Numbered from the stretch's first letter, positions 26,494-35,870 are shown. The stretch is DNA of 64,000 nt from Prevotella sp. (GCA_017469955.1 JAFUFJ010000004.1:1-64000); one strand, 5' to 3'. The notes: generated by a model not told the origin, from the letters alone. Program-made: numbers and translations.

Positions 26494-26707
26494 AGCTTTG
26501 ACCTCCGCGCCGACCGGCAACTCTGCCCGGCTACTCACCTGCAAGCACTGCGGAACGACGCAGGACGAGCGCCACTTTGCCCTGCTTCCAAGCCGAAACC
26601 GGCGCCGCATCTGCAACCATTGCCGATACGTATTGACCATACGTCCGAGCCGAGTCAGGCGGTGGATCAGGGAACTTGAGGCCGGGCACGGAGACGATTC
26701 GTTCTGA
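26480..26707 (+). CDS. small zinc-ribbon protein coupled to the M15 gene
   Basis: Encodes 75 aa with two CxxC pairs, Cys21/Cys24 (CKHCG) and Cys45/Cys48 (CNHC), spaced as in a four-Cys zinc ribbon, and an Arg-rich second half (RNRRRIC, RPSRVRRWIR). Its ATG lies inside the end of the M15 gene, so translation is probably coupled. Nucleic-acid binding is likely from the fold; the role is unknown. Confidence 0.6.
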   Translation: MRQTEALTSAPTGNSARLLTCKHCGTTQDERHFALLPSRNRRRICNHCRYVLTIRPSRVRRWIRELEAGHGDDSF

Positions 26708-26727
26708 GAAGGCGCGGAAAGGACGCC

Positions 26728-26834
26728 GAGAAAGCTAAGACTTCAGGGTGAGAAGTCTAAGAGTTGTCATCGAGAAAGCTAAGACTTCTCGGCCATAACT
26801 CTAAGACTTCTCGGGCTGAAAGCATAGCTTTCTC
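26728..26834. repeat. modular 22-bp-period palindrome array A6 (5 modules)
   Basis: Five 19-bp modules with spacers ggt, atc, ggc, ggg. The central module is GAGAAAGCTAAGACTTCTC and the last is CTGAAAGCATAGCTTTCTC. It starts 20 bp after the zinc-ribbon stop, in the convergent gap before upp. Confidence 0.9.
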
Positions 26835-26906
26835 AGCCAGACTCCTCAACACTTCGGGAGACATCAACGGCCCAACCCGTCGGGAAAGGCCGTGCAGACA
26901 CACAAG

Positions 26907-26944
26907 AAGGGCAGGCCTCCACCTTGCGGAAGACCTGCCCTTTT
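26907..26944. terminator. bidirectional terminator between zinc-ribbon gene and upp
   Basis: AAGGGCAGG (26907-26915) pairs with CCTGCCCTT (26934-26942), with further inner pairs. T-rich runs follow on the plus side, and the minus side is T-rich past the stem. Confidence 0.8.
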
Positions 26945-26960
26945 GCTTTATTTGCCGACC

Positions 26961-27617
26961 TTACAGCTTCTCTCCGTAGCACAAGTCGCCACAGTCTCCA
27001 AAGCCAGGCACGATGTACTTGTGCTCGTTCATGCCCGGATCGACGACCGCACACCACAGCGTAGCATCCTCTGGCACGGCTTTTCCTACCACCTCTATGC
27101 CCTCGGGCACGGCAATCACGCAGGCGATGTGTACCCGTTTGGGCCGTCCAGTCTTAGCCAACGCCTCGTAAGCGGCTGCCATCGAACCGCCCGTTGCCAG
27201 CATCGGATCGACGATGATGAGCGTCTTTCCCTCGACGCTCGGTGCTGCCATATACTCTGTATGGACGCCCACCTCGGTGTGCTCGCGATTGGTATACATG
27301 CGATAGGCTGACACAAAACCGTTGTCAGCATGATCGAACACGTCGAGAAAACCCTCGTGGAACGGCAATCCTGCACGCAATACCGTGGCAACGACCACCT
27401 CGTCCTGAGGCAAACTGACCAAGGCCGTGCCCAGCGGCGTGGCCACTTCACGCTCAGCATAGTCGAGCGACTGCGAGAGCTCATAGGCCATCATCTGGCC
27501 GATGCGCCGGATGTTGTTGCGGAAATTCAAACGATTCTTCTGGTAATTCTGGTCGCGAAGCTCAGCCAAATACTGATTGACAATACTGTTCTTCGCCGAA
27601 ATGTTGATAGTCTTCAT
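26961..27617 (-). CDS. upp: uracil phosphoribosyltransferase
   Basis: Encodes 218 aa. It has the PRPP-binding loop IIVDPMLATGGSMAAAYEAL, TVLRAGLPFHEGF, and the uracil-binding end VVDPGMNEHKYIVPGFGDCGDLCYG. It salvages uracil to UMP in the cytoplasm. An in-frame ATG exists at 27674, but it lies upstream of the promoter boxes at 27644-27675, so MKTINISAKNS at 27617 is the start. Confidence 0.95.
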   Translation of the reverse strand: MKTINISAKNSIVNQYLAELRDQNYQKNRLNFRNNIRRIGQMMAYELSQSLDYAEREVATPLGTALVSLPQDEVVVATVLRAGLPFHEGFLDVFDHADNGFVSAYRMYTNREHTEVGVHTEYMAAPSVEGKTLIIVDPMLATGGSMAAAYEALAKTGRPKRVHIACVIAVPEGIEVVGKAVPEDATLWCAVVDPGMNEHKYIVPGFGDCGDLCYGEKL

Positions 27618-27643
27618 TGCAGATGGTATTTCTAAACTGCCTG

Positions 27644-27675
27644 CAAAGATATAAAAAACAGGGCGACCCGACAAA
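27644..27675 (-). promoter_or_regulatory. promoter of upp, TTTG-N20-TATCTTTG
   Basis: On the minus strand, TTTG (27675-27672) and TATCTTTG (27651-27644) are 20 bp apart, about 27 bp before the upp ATG. It fixes the upp start. Confidence 0.85.
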
Positions 27676-27837
27676 ATATTTCACGAAAAAAGCCATTGTC
27701 GCCCAACACTTTCATCAAGCACAGCAAGGCCTGCAATTTTGCAAAACAGACTTTACAAAAAACTTCACTCCACTCCGTTTTTACCACTCTTTAACTCAAA
27801 AAGCGAGCCATAAATGCAAATAAATCATAATTACTAA

Positions 27838-27867
27838 TTTCAAATTGCCATTTTCTTCGTAACTTTG
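27838..27867 (+). promoter_or_regulatory. promoter of pckA, TTTC-N18-TAACTTTG
   Basis: TAACTTTG at 27860-27867 with TTTC 18 bp upstream, 65 bp before the pckA ATG. The 27676-27837 segment between the two divergent promoters is AT-rich without other features. Confidence 0.7.
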
Positions 27868-27931
27868 CATCCGCCTTTCAAAGGCTGTTACCGCAAACGA
27901 ACATAAAAAAATAAATACTTATTCAAAGATT

Positions 27932-29554
27932 ATGGCAAAATTTGAGAAATCAGTTTTAGAGCAGTACGGTATCACCGGTACTACCGAAGTGGTTTACAAT
28001 CCTTCCTACGAAGTATTGTTTGAAGAAGAGACAAAAGAAGGTCTCGAGGGTTTTGACAAAGGCCAGCTCACCGAGCTCGACGCCGTTAACGTGATGACCG
28101 GCATCTATACCGGCCGTTCGCCAAAAGACAAGTTCATCGTCGACGACGAGAATTCTCACGACACTGTATGGTGGACCTCAGAGGAATACAAGAACGACAA
28201 CCACCGCGCCAGCAAGGAAGCTTGGGCAGCAGTGAAAGAACTTGCCAAGAAAGAACTCTCCAACAAGCGCCTCTTCGTGGTCGATGGTTTCTGCGGAGCC
28301 AACGAAGACACCCGCATGGCCGTACGCTTCATCATGGAAGTAGCATGGCAGGCTCACTTCGTAAAGAACATGTTCATCCGCCCGACAGAGGCCGAACTCG
28401 AAAACTTCGAGCCCGACTTCATCGTATACAACGCATCAAAGGCAAAGGTAGAGAACTACAAAGAGCTCGGCCTCAACTCTGAAACAGCCGTAGTTTTCAA
28501 CGTCACCAGCAAGGAACAGGTCATCCTGAACACATGGTACGGCGGTGAGATGAAGAAAGGAATGTTCTCGATGATGAACTACTTCCTCCCACTGAAGGGC
28601 ATGGCTTCTATGCACTGCTCGGCCAATACCGATATGAATGGCGAGAACACAGCTATCTTCTTCGGCCTTTCCGGCACAGGAAAGACCACCTTGTCTACCG
28701 ACCCGAAGCGTCTGCTTATCGGCGATGACGAACATGGATGGGACGACAACGGTGTGTTCAACTTCGAGGGTGGATGCTATGCAAAGGTAATCAACCTTGA
28801 CAAAGAGAGCGAGCCCGACATCTACAACGCTATCCGTCGCAACGCACTTCTCGAAAACGTCACCGTGGCAGAAGACGGAAAAATCGACTTCGCCGACAAG
28901 AGTGTCACCGAGAACACCCGCGTAAGCTATCCTATCGAGCACATCGAAAAGATCGTACAGAAGAAGAATGGCAAGAGTGCCGGACCGGCTGCAAAGCAGG
29001 TGATCTTCCTCTCAGCTGACGCATTTGGCGTACTGCCCCCAGTGTCAATCCTCACACCCGAGCAGACGAAGTACTACTTCCTCTCCGGATTTACCGCAAA
29101 GCTCGCCGGCACAGAGCGCGGCATCACCGAGCCTACTCCAACCTTCTCTGCTTGCTTCGGACAGGCATTCCTCGAGCTGCATCCTACCAAATATGCAGAA
29201 GAACTGGTAAAGAAGATGGAAAAAAGCGGTGCAAAAGCCTACCTTGTGAACACCGGTTGGAACGGTACCGGCAAACGTATCTCCATCAAAGACACACGCG
29301 GTATCATCGACGCTATTCTCGACGGTTCGATCAACAACGCACCTACCAAGAACATTCCTCTGTTCAACTTCGAGGTGCCCACAGAACTTCCTGGCGTAGA
29401 TCCCAACATTCTCGACCCACGAGACACCTATGCTGACGCCGCCGAATGGCAGAAAAAAGCAGAAGATCTGGCAGCACGCTTCATCAAGAACTTCGGCAAA
29501 TACACCACCAACGAGGCTGGTAAAGCCCTTGTGGTTGCAGGTCCGCAGCTCTAA
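27932..29554 (+). CDS. pckA: ATP-dependent phosphoenolpyruvate carboxykinase
   Basis: Encodes 540 aa. It contains [15 protein letters not shown], the Walker A-like [14 protein letters not shown], the Mn/Mg site ([23 protein letters not shown]), and [17 protein letters not shown]. These mark the ATP-type enzyme. In Bacteroidales it fixes CO2 onto PEP to give oxaloacetate during fermentation to succinate, conserving ATP. Codon use and strength of the promoter suggest high expression. A terminator follows 28 bp after the stop. Confidence 0.97.
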   Translation: MAKFEKSVLEQYGITGTTEVVYNPSYEVLFEEETKEGLEGFDKGQLTELDAVNVMTGIYTGRSPKDKFIVDDENSHDTVWWTSEEYKNDNHRASKEAWAAVKELAKKELSNKRLFVVDGFCGANEDTRMAVRFIMEVAWQAHFVKNMFIRPTEAELENFEPDFIVYNASKAKVENYKELGLNSETAVVFNVTSKEQVILNTWYGGEMKKGMFSMMNYFLPLKGMASMHCSANTDMNGENTAIFFGLSGTGKTTLSTDPKRLLIGDDEHGWDDNGVFNFEGGCYAKVINLDKESEPDIYNAIRRNALLENVTVAEDGKIDFADKSVTENTRVSYPIEHIEKIVQKKNGKSAGPAAKQVIFLSADAFGVLPPVSILTPEQTKYYFLSGFTAKLAGTERGITEPTPTFSACFGQAFLELHPTKYAEELVKKMEKSGAKAYLVNTGWNGTGKRISIKDTRGIIDAILDGSINNAPTKNIPLFNFEVPTELPGVDPNILDPRDTYADAAEWQKKAEDLAARFIKNFGKYTTNEAGKALVVAGPQL

Positions 29555-29582
29555 TGTGATTCACACATCGTAGTAACGATAG

Positions 29583-29613
29583 AAAAAGACCGGCCCCAAG
29601 GCTGGTCTTTTTT
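29583..29613. terminator. terminator of pckA
   Basis: AAAAAGACCGGCC pairs with GGCTGGTCTTTTTT (loop CCAA), one G-T pair, with A and T tracts on both sides. Confidence 0.9.
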
Positions 29614-29717
29614 CTTGGCAAAAGGACTGACAACAACCTGCCCAGGATACACCTCTTCGCGGAAAGGTTGATTTAAGTCAAAAAGACAGGCTGCACTCAA
29701 AATTGTCAACCACATTT

Positions 29718-29748
29718 TTTGCCAAACAGAAAACTTGTCGTAACTTTG
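29718..29748 (+). promoter_or_regulatory. promoter TTTG-N19-TAACTTTG for a candidate RNA
   Basis: A consensus promoter (TTTG 29718-29721, TAACTTTG 29741-29748) without a protein gene behind it. The next ORF begins about 470 bp later and has its own -7 box. Confidence 0.8.
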
Positions 29749-29754
29749 CATCGT

Positions 29755-29910
29755 GTTCGCGAGAACATTGCAAATAATGGTTTTTCATAATAAAGTTTTC
29801 ATTAGGTTAGTAGTTTGATAGATTTTAAGGAAAAGATTGTGTTATCAAAACCTTATCGGTAACATTTATCTTATGGAGGCCGGCATCAGTGAGTGATGTC
29901 TTCCTCTTTT
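29755..29910 (+). ncRNA. candidate small RNA of about 155 nt
   Basis: It starts just after a full promoter and ends in a hairpin with a T-tract (29876-29906 then TTTT). The first transcribed bases form GTTC-gcga-GAAC (29755-29766). Only trivial ORFs are inside. I do not recognise it as tmRNA, SRP RNA or RNase P RNA; a 6S-like or regulatory RNA is possible. Downstream 29911-30072 shows nothing clear. Confidence 0.5.
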
Positions 29911-30072
29911 TCTTTTATAGACCTGCCAACTGCACTGCAATCAGCACCCGAAACCTTTTCATGCACCTCTTGAACAGCCAGCACCTTAGCCGGCGGCAAC
30001 GGCCCGCCACTACGTTTCGCCACCCTAAAATTTCCCTATATAGAAGCCATCCAACTCTAAACAGAACTTAAA

Positions 30073-30128
30073 AAAAAGCCCCTGAATGATTATTTTACAT
30101 AATAAAGCATTAAAAAAGGTGGCTTTTT
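30073..30128. other. long hairpin before the lipoprotein gene
   Basis: AAAAAGCC (30073-30080) pairs with GGCTTTTT (30121-30128), with an inner AATG-TTATT / AATAA-CATT stem. It lies just before the -7 box TAAATTTG at 30142-30149, so it is probably a transcript end separating the RNA unit from the next operon. Confidence 0.45.
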
Positions 30129-30141
30129 GAGGATTTCTGAT

Positions 30142-30149
30142 TAAATTTG
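30142..30149 (+). promoter_or_regulatory. TAAATTTG -7 box for the 30218 operon
   Basis: TAnnTTTG match 69 bp before the lipoprotein ATG. No well-spaced -33 TTTG was found. Confidence 0.55.
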
Positions 30150-30217
30150 CATGCTAAAAGTCTGCGGTGGCAATTATACCAATTTGTCATTGCAGGGAAA
30201 TAATTGCATCAGAAAGA

Positions 30218-31660
30218 ATGAAAAGAAATCCATACATATTGGCCATGATGCTCACGACGATGCTTGCCTTGACATCGTGCCTGGGCGACAACAAAGACAA
30301 CATTGTCTATACCCACGACGCAGCAATCACGTCGTTTTCGCTCGGAACATTAAACAGATATACTTATGTAGAATCGAGCACTGGTGCCGACAGTCTTGTG
30401 AAATCTACGGTTACGGGGTCAAGCTACAGGTTCTACATTGACCAGCTCAACAAGGAGATATACAATCCCGACTCACTGCCTTATGGCACTGATGTGGCCC
30501 ACGTCATATGCACCATCGGAAGCAAAAACGCAGGTACCATTACCATCAAAAGCCTCACAAGCGACTCGTTGAGATACTATAGCAGCAGCGACTCTATTGA
30601 CTTCAGCCAGCCACGCATGTTCAGAGTGTTCAGCAACGATGGCGGAGATTCCAACATTTATCGCATCAAAGTGAACGTACACCAGCAGGAACCCGACGAG
30701 TTCAACTGGACTTTAATGTCGGAAAAGCAAGACGCCTACCTGACAAGTGCCTCCCATGTGCGCCTGTCGGCTGCAGGTTCTGACGTATATGCCCTCATGA
30801 CAACAGCGTCAGGCGTCACTGTTCTGACGAACCTTAAAGAGCGTATTGCCCTATTAAACACCTCTGGCAATGGCGATTCCGGCACGCTCGACGATGCAGA
30901 CATAGAGCTGAGTGGCCAGGCTATCAACAACATTGCGGTCAAGAACGGTCGGCTCGTAGTCTACGAACCCGAGAAGAATACGTTGCACTTCTATGGAAAA
31001 GACTATGAGAAACGTGAGGGAATAGATGCTCGTGTCAGCCAGCTTATCGGAGCTACGGATGCCAATCTCTATGCCTTGTCGACAGAAGGCGGACTGCTTG
31101 CGTCTCGCGACAACGGAACCACATGGACAGAAGAGGCGGTTGAGAATGCCAACAAGAACATGCTTCCCAACGAAAACATACGCCTCGTCAGCATCCCTTC
31201 AAAGACCAACCTTGAAACCAGCCGTCTGGTTTTGGCCGGTCTCAATACAAAAATCAACACGGTTGACAACATGATGGTATGGGGAAAGGTGGAAGAAAAC
31301 GGAGAATACGCCGAGAGCAACCAGTGGTTCTACTATCCGAAGAGCGCCATTAACAAATATCCACTGCCATCATTGCAGAACATTCAGTTCGAAGCCTATG
31401 ATGATGGAATCTTGGCATTTGGAACCACCAGCGATGAAGAAATCTCAACCATATATTTCAGTCGTGACCTTGGCATTACATGGCCTGCGAGCACTCTCGT
31501 CAGCTTTCCCGACGGGTTTGCTCCACAAAACACGGCTTATGCCATGACCGTCGACAGCGAAAACTATCTCTGGCTGGCCGACGGCACTACAGGAAAAGTC
31601 TGGCGCGGACGACTGAACAGGCTCGGGTGGACAGAGAATCAAAAGAGTTTCACTGAATAA
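30218..31660 (+). CDS. DUF6242-like lipoprotein with propeller-type repeats
   Basis: Encodes 480 aa with a lipoprotein signal (MLALTSCLGDNKDN). The N-terminal 160 residues are a beta-sandwich-like region (TSFSLGTLNRY, SNIYRIKVNVHQQEPDEFNW). The rest repeats a BNR-like pattern (LLASRDNGTTWTEE, IYFSRDLGITWPAS), suggesting a beta-propeller. It resembles the DUF6242 family found before outer-membrane assembly genes. The gene ends 15 bp before the DUF6089 gene, so it probably begins the bamA operon. Residues before MKRNPY in the open frame lack a signal and are excluded. Function unknown. Confidence 0.7.
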   Translation: MKRNPYILAMMLTTMLALTSCLGDNKDNIVYTHDAAITSFSLGTLNRYTYVESSTGADSLVKSTVTGSSYRFYIDQLNKEIYNPDSLPYGTDVAHVICTIGSKNAGTITIKSLTSDSLRYYSSSDSIDFSQPRMFRVFSNDGGDSNIYRIKVNVHQQEPDEFNWTLMSEKQDAYLTSASHVRLSAAGSDVYALMTTASGVTVLTNLKERIALLNTSGNGDSGTLDDADIELSGQAINNIAVKNGRLVVYEPEKNTLHFYGKDYEKREGIDARVSQLIGATDANLYALSTEGGLLASRDNGTTWTEEAVENANKNMLPNENIRLVSIPSKTNLETSRLVLAGLNTKINTVDNMMVWGKVEENGEYAESNQWFYYPKSAINKYPLPSLQNIQFEAYDDGILAFGTTSDEEISTIYFSRDLGITWPASTLVSFPDGFAPQNTAYAMTVDSENYLWLADGTTGKVWRGRLNRLGWTENQKSFTE

Positions 31661-31675
31661 ACTTCTACTAACAAT

Positions 31676-32362
31676 ATGAAAAGACTCCTGTCACTGCTAC
31701 TGATGCTCCTCGCCTTTGCTACCGTCAAAGCACAAGGCGATGTAGAATACCGCGCCGAAATCGGTGCCGGAGCAGGGCTCGTAGCTTATGAAGGAGATTT
31801 TAACGGCAGTGTATTAAAGAATCAACAGCCTATCGCATCCGTGATTTTCCGCCGGCTTTTCAACCCAAGAAGCGGACTGAAGATATCGGGAAGCTACGGT
31901 AAATTAAAAGGCTCATCCAAGAATGCAGACACTTACTACATTGACTTCGCAGACCAACCCTATGGGTTTAACAGCTCATTAGCTGACGTCAGCATAGTAT
32001 ATGAATACAATCTCTGGCCCTATGGAACCGGCAGAGAATACCGAGGAGCCAAGCCTTTGGTTCCCTATTTGGCCATCGGTCTTGGAGCCACTTATGCTTC
32101 GGCTGACAACGATACCAACTCCTTTGCCGTCAACATGCCAATAGGCATAGGCCTGAAATATAAGATTGCAGACCGGCTAAACCTGGGAATAGAATGGACT
32201 ATGCACTTCTCAGGAAGCGACAAACTTGACGGAATTGCGGATCCTTACTATGTCAAGAGCAACGGCATCTTCAAAAACACCGACTGCTATTCGGCCCTGC
32301 AACTGTCACTGACCTATTCTTTCATGGCCAAATGCCGAACCTGTCACAACGCCGACGAATAG
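31676..32362 (+). CDS. DUF6089-type outer-membrane beta-barrel protein
   Basis: Encodes 228 aa with a signal peptide (ends VKAQ). Alternating beta strands, glycine turns and aromatic residues ([63 protein letters not shown]) indicate a small barrel. It lies immediately upstream of uppS and bamA, the conserved position of DUF6089 in Bacteroidetes. An odd C-terminal [10 protein letters not shown] follows the last strand; CRTCH resembles a haem c motif but stands alone at the very end. Function is unproven; an envelope assembly link is inferred from position. Confidence 0.8.
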   Translation: MKRLLSLLLMLLAFATVKAQGDVEYRAEIGAGAGLVAYEGDFNGSVLKNQQPIASVIFRRLFNPRSGLKISGSYGKLKGSSKNADTYYIDFADQPYGFNSSLADVSIVYEYNLWPYGTGREYRGAKPLVPYLAIGLGATYASADNDTNSFAVNMPIGIGLKYKIADRLNLGIEWTMHFSGSDKLDGIADPYYVKSNGIFKNTDCYSALQLSLTYSFMAKCRTCHNADE

Positions 32363-32393
32363 GATCCTGTACGAAATTAGCACCAATACTCGC

Positions 32394-33149
32394 ATGACAA
32401 AGATAGACATGACACGGATTCCACGGCACATCGCCATCATCATGGATGGCAATGGAAGGTGGGCTGTACAACAGGGAAAGCCCAGGAACTATGGCCATCA
32501 AGCCGGAGTAGACACTGTCAGGCGCATCACTTCTGAATGCACTAAGCTCGGCGTAAAGTATCTAACACTCTATACTTTCTCGACAGAAAACTGGAATCGT
32601 CCTGCCGATGAAATATCAGCATTGATGGGGTTGGTGCTCTCATCGCTTGAAGATGAGATATTCATCAAGAACAATGTACGGTTTCAAGTGATAGGCGACA
32701 TCAAACGACTGCCAGAAGAAGTGCAGGAGAAACTACAGACAACCATGGAACATACGGCACAAAACGACGCAATGACCATGGTGGTAGCCCTCAGCTATTC
32801 AAGCCGATGGGAAATAACAGAAGCCGTTCGCAACATTATCAAAGAAACAAAAGACAAAGATACTTCTACTGATTTAGCTGCAGAAATCACAGAAAACACC
32901 ATCAGCAGGCATTTGACTACGAATTTCATGCCTGACCCCGATCTGCTTATCAGGACAGGAGGAGAAACAAGAATCTCCAATTTCCTGCTATGGCAAATAG
33001 CCTATTCCGAGCTATATTTCTGCGATACCTACTGGCCAGACTTCACGGAAGCCGACCTCCACAAAGCCATTGAAAGCTACCAAGGACGGCAAAGAAGATT
33101 CGGAAAGACCGAGAAACAAGTAGAAGAGGAAAACAATAAAGACGCTTAA
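32394..33149 (+). CDS. uppS: undecaprenyl diphosphate synthase
   Basis: Encodes 251 aa. The catalytic start is [17 protein letters not shown] with the essential Asp, followed by [22 protein letters not shown], and near the C-terminus [27 protein letters not shown]. It is a cis-prenyltransferase that condenses isopentenyl diphosphate to C55 carrier lipid for cell-wall and O-antigen synthesis. It ends 9 bp before bamA. Confidence 0.97.
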   Translation: MTKIDMTRIPRHIAIIMDGNGRWAVQQGKPRNYGHQAGVDTVRRITSECTKLGVKYLTLYTFSTENWNRPADEISALMGLVLSSLEDEIFIKNNVRFQVIGDIKRLPEEVQEKLQTTMEHTAQNDAMTMVVALSYSSRWEITEAVRNIIKETKDKDTSTDLAAEITENTISRHLTTNFMPDPDLLIRTGGETRISNFLLWQIAYSELYFCDTYWPDFTEADLHKAIESYQGRQRRFGKTEKQVEEENNKDA

Positions 33150-33158
33150 CACAATAAT

Positions 33159-35870
33159 ATGACACATATATATAATAAGGTGAAGCATATATATACGACC
33201 CCGTTTGGCGGAGATGCGCGACAGAAGGCAGTCTCGTTCATACTCTTTACCGTGCTGTCATGTCTGACATCAACAGCACAAGACAAGATAGATTTCCCTG
33301 AGATTTCATATGCCGGCAGCCCAAGAGTCTGCACTATCGGAGGCATTAACGTATCAGGTATTGACGCGTATGACGACTATGCCATCATTCCTATCACTGG
33401 TCTTACCGTCGGACAAGAGATTACTTTACCTGGACTTGAAATCACAGATGCCGTAAAAAAACTCTGGCGATACGGTATATTCTCTGATGTCACCATCACA
33501 GCCGACTCTCTTGTGGGCAACAAAGTGTATCTTACGCTCCGGCTTAAGCCACTCCCACGTGTCTCAACCATCAACTATCTGGGTGTGAAGAAGTCGGAAC
33601 GCGAAGATCTTGAGAAAAAACTTGGCATGATTCCCGGCATGCAGCTCAACCCCAATGTATTCACCCGTGCCAAGGTTCTGGCAAAGAAATACTTCGACGA
33701 CAAAGGCTTTAAGAACGCAGAAATTGACATTATCCGCCGAGACGACGTAGCCAACAAAGATCAAGTCATCATTGATGTAGTCGTCGACAAGAAAGAAAAA
33801 ATGCGTGTTCGCAATATCATCATTGACGGAAACAGTGCCCTTAGCGACAGCAAGATAAAGGGTGGTCTGTTCAAAAAAGGAGCTCTTTCGAAGACACATG
33901 AGGCCGGAAAACTTTCCTCTTTCCTCAAATCCAAGAAATTCACACCAGAAAGATGGAAGGAAGACAAGCGCAAACTGATCGAGAAATATAACGAATACGG
34001 CTATCGTGACGCCACTATTGTGGAGGACAGCATATGGAATAATGACTATAAGCACGTCAATATCTACGTAAAAGTGAACGAAGGGCGCAAGTACTATCTG
34101 CGCAATGTCACCTGGGTAGGCAATACTGTCTACACGACAGAAGACAACAACCGAAGCAAAGGTCTCAGGAATGTGCTTGACATGAAGAAGGGCGATGTCT
34201 ACGACCAGACAAAGATAGAGAAGCGTCTACACTCTGATGAAGACGCCGTAGCCAACCTTTATTACAACACCGGATACGTCTTTTCTTCTGTAAGTCCGAC
34301 AGAAGTCAATATCGTAGGCGACTCGGTTGACCTTGAGATACGTATCATAGAAAACCAACAAGCCCACCTAAACCACGTCAGAATCAATGGCAACGACCGC
34401 CTTTATGAGAATGTGGTCCGCCGTGAACTGCGCACAAAACCCGGCGATCTCTTTAGCAAAGATGCCCTACAACGCACAGCCCGCGACCTTGCCACCATGG
34501 GCCATTTCGATCCAGAAAGCATCAACCCCGACGTGAAACTCGACTATGAGAACGGAACCGTAGACATCAACTGGGACCTGGAACAGAAGTCAAACGACCA
34601 GATTGAGTTCTCCCTTGGCTGGGGCCAGACGGGCGTTATCGGACGTGTAGGCTTGAAACTCAACAACTTCTCAATGAGAAATCTCTTCAACAAGAATCGA
34701 GAGCACCGGGGCATTATGCCCATTGGCGACGGTGAAGTTCTTGGCTTGAATTTCCAAACCAACGGTACATACTACCGGTCATACAATGCCTCTTACTCCA
34801 CCAACTGGTTCGGAGGCAAGCGACCCATACAATTCTCCGTCGGAGCATACTACTCGAAACAGAGTGATGTGTCAAGCACTTATTACAACAGTGCATGGCG
34901 AAACAACTACTACAACTATATGTATGGCTACGGTTCCTACTATGGAGGCTATGGCAATAACAACTATTACAACAACTACGAGAACTACTATGATCCCGAC
35001 AAATACGTCAAGTTGCTGGGAGCATCTCTTGGCTGGGGCACTCGCCTACGTTGGCCTGACGACTATTTCACCCTGTATGTACAGCTGGCCTACACGCGTT
35101 ACATGCTGAAAAACTGGCAGTATTTCCTGCTTACTACGGGCAACTCCAACAACCTGAACCTCAGCATTCAGATGAGCCGCTCGTCGATTGACAATCCACT
35201 CTTCCCACGTACCGGATCAGAGTTCATGGCTTCAGTCACCGTCACTCCGCCTTGGTCAAAGTGGGATGACAAAGACTATCGCTACTTAGCCAACGACTAT
35301 CGTTCGGCATCATACACTGCCGAGCAGCAGGAAAAATACAGGTGGGTGGAGTACCACAAATGGAAGTTCCGCTCAAAGACCTACACGGCCCTGACCTCCG
35401 GTGCCAAGTGTCTGGTGCTGATGACACGTGTTGAGCTTGGTCTTCTGGGCTCCTTCAACAAGTACAAGAAGTCGCCTTTCGAGACCTACTATGTGGGTGG
35501 TGACGGTATGAGCGGCTATTCCACGGGCTATGCCGAGGAAACTATCGGCCTGCGCGGTTACGAAAATGGCTCACTTACACCGTATGGATACGAAGGCTAT
35601 GCCTACGATCGCTTCTCTGTTGAGCTCCGCTATCCGTTCTTGTTGGGCAACACTACCATCTACGGACTTACCTTTGCCGAGGCTGGTAATGCCTGGAACG
35701 ACACCAAGGACTTCAATCCCTTTGACATGAAGCGTTCGGCTGGCGCCGGTGTTCGCATCTATCTGCCGATGGTAGGTCTGATGGGTATCGACTGGGCTTA
35801 TGGCTTCGACAAGGTATTTGGCAACAAAGGAGGCTCGCAATTCCACTTCATCCTCGGTCAAGAATTCTAA
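33159..35870 (+). CDS. bamA: BamA outer-membrane assembly factor
   Basis: Encodes 903 aa: an N-terminal signal-like segment (ends LTSTAQ near 41), five POTRA-type domains (about 60-460; for example VRNIIIDGNSALSD and LNHVRINGNDRLYENVVRRELRTKPGD) and an Omp85 barrel ending FHFILGQEF with terminal Phe. The VGGDGMSGY / IGLRGYENGSLTP region is the conserved L6 loop motif. It inserts outer-membrane proteins. A striking Tyr/Asn/Gly-rich stretch lies at residues 582-611 (DNA 34903-34992) in the early barrel. Genes for periplasmic chaperones follow. Confidence 0.95.
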   Translation: MTHIYNKVKHIYTTPFGGDARQKAVSFILFTVLSCLTSTAQDKIDFPEISYAGSPRVCTIGGINVSGIDAYDDYAIIPITGLTVGQEITLPGLEITDAVKKLWRYGIFSDVTITADSLVGNKVYLTLRLKPLPRVSTINYLGVKKSEREDLEKKLGMIPGMQLNPNVFTRAKVLAKKYFDDKGFKNAEIDIIRRDDVANKDQVIIDVVVDKKEKMRVRNIIIDGNSALSDSKIKGGLFKKGALSKTHEAGKLSSFLKSKKFTPERWKEDKRKLIEKYNEYGYRDATIVEDSIWNNDYKHVNIYVKVNEGRKYYLRNVTWVGNTVYTTEDNNRSKGLRNVLDMKKGDVYDQTKIEKRLHSDEDAVANLYYNTGYVFSSVSPTEVNIVGDSVDLEIRIIENQQAHLNHVRINGNDRLYENVVRRELRTKPGDLFSKDALQRTARDLATMGHFDPESINPDVKLDYENGTVDINWDLEQKSNDQIEFSLGWGQTGVIGRVGLKLNNFSMRNLFNKNREHRGIMPIGDGEVLGLNFQTNGTYYRSYNASYSTNWFGGKRPIQFSVGAYYSKQSDVSSTYYNSAWRNNYYNYMYGYGSYYGGYGNNNYYNNYENYYDPDKYVKLLGASLGWGTRLRWPDDYFTLYVQLAYTRYMLKNWQYFLLTTGNSNNLNLSIQMSRSSIDNPLFPRTGSEFMASVTVTPPWSKWDDKDYRYLANDYRSASYTAEQQEKYRWVEYHKWKFRSKTYTALTSGAKCLVLMTRVELGLLGSFNKYKKSPFETYYVGGDGMSGYSTGYAEETIGLRGYENGSLTPYGYEGYAYDRFSVELRYPFLLGNTTIYGLTFAEAGNAWNDTKDFNPFDMKRSAGAGVRIYLPMVGLMGIDWAYGFDKVFGNKGGSQFHFILGQEF

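Noticed and set aside
26053-26707. Prophage
   Set aside because: An M15 peptidase alone suggests phage, but there are no capsid, tail, terminase or integrase genes; the tyrosine recombinase at 20409 has the features and context of XerD.
29889-30071. A 60-codon ORF after the candidate small RNA
   Set aside because: It begins inside the terminator hairpin, has no start context and low-information composition.
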